The position numbers and the translations under genes were made by a program. The notes beneath the pieces are model-generated. The model was given only the letters and a program-made list of their open reading frames with translations. It had not been told where the DNA came from and did no database searches. A stretch of DNA of 8,364 nt from an uncultured Lachnospiraceae bacterium (GTDB lineage: Bacteria; Bacillota_A; Clostridia; Lachnospirales; Lachnospiraceae). The stretch's first letter is position 1. Every line of letters begins with the position of its first letter. Positions 6,755-8,364 of the stretch are shown here, in pieces. Location: contig CAMYVI010000106.1 of assembly GCA_947302185.1 (NCBI GenBank), positions 1-8,364 of the forward strand. The letters run 5' to 3'.

Positions 6755-6767
6755 AGAGGAGAAAAGG
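6755..6767 (+). promoter_or_regulatory. Ribosome-binding site of the secreted protein gene
   Basis: AGAGGAGAAAAGG lies just before the ATG at 6771, with the AGAGGAG core about 9 bases away. It fixes the start. An ATG at 6743 is in another frame and is not used. Confidence 0.65.
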
Positions 6768-6770
6768 CAG

Positions 6771-7943
6771 ATGGCTATAATACTGAAAAAGCTGTTGATA
6801 ATAAGCTGTGTTGTGACATTCCAAATCGTACCGATTGATATCAGCACTGCATCGGTTTCGGGAATCAGTCTTTCTTATGGTTATTCGGGAAAAGCGTATA
6901 CTCCGACACCTGCAGTTACAGTAAACGGAGTCACACTTAATAAAGACAAGGACTACAAAGTTGAGTATTCAGATAACATAAGTCCGGGTAAAGCGACTGT
7001 TACAATAACCGGAATAGGGGGTTACACGGGAACCCGTATTAAGACATTTGAAATCGTGAACTGCGTGAGCAGCCTTGTAAGCGGGAAGACCTATCTGCTC
7101 ATCCCGAAGAATAACTCAAAGACGGCTGTCTGTCCCTTTTCCGGTAGGATGGTCAACAATACAAAGCTGTATATAACGGACCGAAGCAGTTCCGAGGCAA
7201 TGAAGTTCAAGGCAGTAAAGAATTCTGACGGTACATGGAAGTTAATCAACGCCAAGTGCGAGCTGGCATTTGCGGTGCAGCAGAACAGCACGGCAGTGGG
7301 GGCAGGTCTTGTCTCATACGACCAGACAGCGAGACCGGCTCAGAACTGGAAGCTGTCGAGAAAGTCGGATAATTCATTTGCAGTCATCAATTCCGTGACA
7401 GGCTATTCCGTCGCGATGTCCGACATTTCCGCAGTCAAGGGAACGACACTTTCTATGGCCGAGACTGCCAGCTCAGGTCTTCAGCGTTTCTTTTTTGTAG
7501 AGACATCTGCCGTAAATGCTTCCTTTGACGGCATTTATGCAGTCAGGGCTTCCAAGGACAGGAGCTTTGCGCTCAACATCGCATCTTCTTCTAAAGAGGA
7601 TGACGCCAATGTAAATCTGTATTCTTACAGCAATACGAACGCGAAAAAGTTCAAAATCATGTATAGCGGCGGCGGATACTACCGACTCGTCAATATGAAC
7701 TCAGGGATGTGCCTTACGGTCAGGGGAAACACGAAGACTAACGGGGCGAATGTTATTCAGAGCAAATGGGCAGCTCAGAGCGGTCAGAGGTGGAAAATTA
7801 CCGGAAACTCTGACGGAACGGTGACGCTCATCAATGCGCTTGGTACGGTGCTGCATCTGATCAGTAACAATACTTTAAACGGAACAAATATTGTGGCGAA
7901 GAATGCTTCGGCAACAAAGGCACAGAAGTGGTATCTCAGTTGA
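6771..7943 (+). CDS. Secreted protein: Ig-like (MBG-type) domain plus two ricin-type beta-trefoils
   Basis: Predicted exported protein of 390 residues. A signal peptide is clear: MAIILKK, a hydrophobic core (about 8-22), and a probable cleavage after Ala27 (STA|SVSG). Residues 29-96 form an Ig-like module with the pattern YSGKAYTPTPAV...LNKDKDYKVEYSDNISPGKATVTITGIGGYTGT, common in clostridial surface proteins. From about 100 to the end, six QxW-like lobes make two beta-trefoils. The QxW positions read MKFKA (144-148), QNWKL (191-195), QRFFF (238-242), KKFKI (292-296), QRWKI (339-343) and QKWYL (385-389), spaced about 43-54 residues. Three lobes have lost the Trp. The likely role is binding carbohydrate outside the cell. 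There is no catalytic domain, LPxTG or C-terminal membrane segment, so it is probably released or loosely wall-bound. The ligand is unknown. Confidence 0.85.
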   Translation: MAIILKKLLIISCVVTFQIVPIDISTASVSGISLSYGYSGKAYTPTPAVTVNGVTLNKDKDYKVEYSDNISPGKATVTITGIGGYTGTRIKTFEIVNCVSSLVSGKTYLLIPKNNSKTAVCPFSGRMVNNTKLYITDRSSSEAMKFKAVKNSDGTWKLINAKCELAFAVQQNSTAVGAGLVSYDQTARPAQNWKLSRKSDNSFAVINSVTGYSVAMSDISAVKGTTLSMAETASSGLQRFFFVETSAVNASFDGIYAVRASKDRSFALNIASSSKEDDANVNLYSYSNTNAKKFKIMYSGGGYYRLVNMNSGMCLTVRGNTKTNGANVIQSKWAAQSGQRWKITGNSDGTVTLINALGTVLHLISNNTLNGTNIVAKNASATKAQKWYLS

Positions 7944-7952
7944 ATATTGGGA

Positions 7953-8039
7953 TCAAGAATAAAAGCCTCCGGCGGATCGCAGACATGCGCGGCGCTTACG
8001 CGCCGCGCATGTTGCGTCAAGAACGCCGAGACGTCTTGA
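7953..8039 (+). repeat. Palindromic repeat, copy B, with terminal inverted hexamers; possible terminator
   Basis: The centre is a perfect 13-bp stem, ACATGCGCGGCGC (7983-7995) with GCGCCGCGCATGT (8000-8012), closed by a TTAC loop. A second hairpin follows (TCAAG 8017-8021 and ACG 8023-8025, pairing with CGT 8032-8034 and CTTGA 8035-8039, one bulged A). The segment is bounded by TCAAGA (7953-7958) and TCTTGA (8034-8039). It shares the 15-mer at 7970-7984 and the 13-mer at 7999-8011 with copy A. It lies between the convergent secreted-protein gene and the partial gene at 8054. Read leftward it ends near a TTTTATTC run, so it may terminate that transcript. Confidence 0.65.
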
Positions 8040-8053
8040 ATTCTCCGGATTTT

Positions 8054-8364
8054 CTACGAAAGGACATATGCAAAATACTCGTCCATCTCCGTTTTTTCCC
8101 TGAACTTTGCCATATATACATATCTTCCCATCGATGGCCAGTCTATCGGCGGCATCTCTTCCTGCATTACGATGCTGCTTCCGTAACGTTCCATAATCTC
8201 CTCATGGCTGTGAGAAAATACATGTCCATCCTTACGTGCCGCATACGCACAGAAATACTTCTCCCCATCTTCAGAAAAATGTCTGCTGTCAGATGTAACC
8301 ATTTCGGCATAGATTCTGAAAACATCAATCGACTGCGCATAATTCATCATGTCCGGATCATGGC
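8054..8364 (-). CDS. Unrecognised protein, 5' partial at the window edge
   Basis: C-terminal part of a gene read leftward. The first ATG visible in frame is at 8350, but the frame stays open to the window edge (HDPD before MMNYAQ) and no ribosome-binding site precedes that ATG, so the gene probably starts outside. At least 98 residues are visible. They are acidic and rich in aromatics (YFCAYAARKDG, GRYVYMAKF, DEYFAYVLS), with a HSHEE segment. No signal peptide, membrane segment or family motif is recognisable. It looks like a soluble globular domain end. It converges with the secreted-protein gene, so shared function is not implied. Confidence 0.6.
   Translation of the reverse strand, partial: HDPDMMNYAQSIDVFRIYAEMVTSDSRHFSEDGEKYFCAYAARKDGHVFSHSHEEIMERYGSSIVMQEEMPPIDWPSMGRYVYMAKFREKTEMDEYFAYVLS

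Larger units (their letters stand above)
6389..6770. other. AT-rich divergent intergenic region (382 bases)
   Basis: Spacer between two divergent genes. I see no credible coding frame or tRNA here. It holds candidate promoters for both directions (6576-6604 leftward, 6623-6651 rightward), a small CTGT-TTCG-ACAG hairpin (6548-6559), and an inverted pair TTGCAT (6665-6670)/ATGCAA (6689-6694) with 18 bases between, which could be an operator or 5'-leader hairpin of the secreted-protein gene. The predicted leaders are long, about 180 bases leftward and 115 rightward. I do not recognise a known riboswitch in either. Confidence 0.6.

Noticed and set aside
1650..8039. The three palindromes as a CRISPR array or attachment sites
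   Set aside because: The copies are far apart, differ in length and orientation, have no regular spacers, and no cas or integrase gene is present.

Overview
The window looks like a chromosomal segment of a low- to mid-GC Gram-positive bacterium, most likely a gut-type Clostridia (Lachnospiraceae-like) member of the Bacillota. This rests on strong GGAG/AGGA ribosome-binding sites, AT-rich intergenic DNA, and protein types common in that group: a FUSC–HAD fusion, a secreted Ig-like/ricin-type protein and an S24/S26 peptidase. No database search was possible, so the taxonomy is inference.

Layout. Bases 1-1706 (+) hold the C-terminal two thirds of a UvrD/PcrA-type helicase whose start lies outside the window. 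Its last ~18 codons and its stop lie inside a palindromic repeat. At 1774-2559 (+) is an RmlD-like SDR sugar-nucleotide reductase/epimerase. It converges, across a large hairpin, with a DEDDh exonuclease at 2732-3427 (-). Upstream of the exonuclease on the minus strand is a probable three-gene envelope operon, read from right to left: an S24/S26 (signal-peptidase-fold) protein at 5930-6388, an S66 LD-carboxypeptidase-family protein at 5048-5893, and a FUSC-type membrane protein fused to a catalytically degraded HAD domain at 3625-4998. A 382-base AT-rich divergent region (6389-6770) has candidate back-to-back promoters. It separates this operon from a secreted Ig-like plus double beta-trefoil (ricin-like) protein at 6771-7943 (+). 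That gene converges across another palindromic repeat with an unrecognised partial gene at 8054-8364 (-).

How the genes relate. The three minus-strand genes between 6388 and 3625 are closely spaced (36 and 49 bases) and all point to the cell envelope: processing, peptidoglycan recycling and membrane transport or sensing. The helicase, SDR and exonuclease look like independent genes.

Most worth a second look: a family of GC-rich imperfect palindromes with three copies (1650-1730, 3568-3597, 7953-8039), one of which appears to have rewritten the helicase C-terminus; and the FUSC–pseudo-HAD fusion, in which the nucleophile Asp and the motif III and IV residues of the HAD domain all appear lost. 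I found no CRISPR array, tRNA, rRNA, transposase or convincing defence system.
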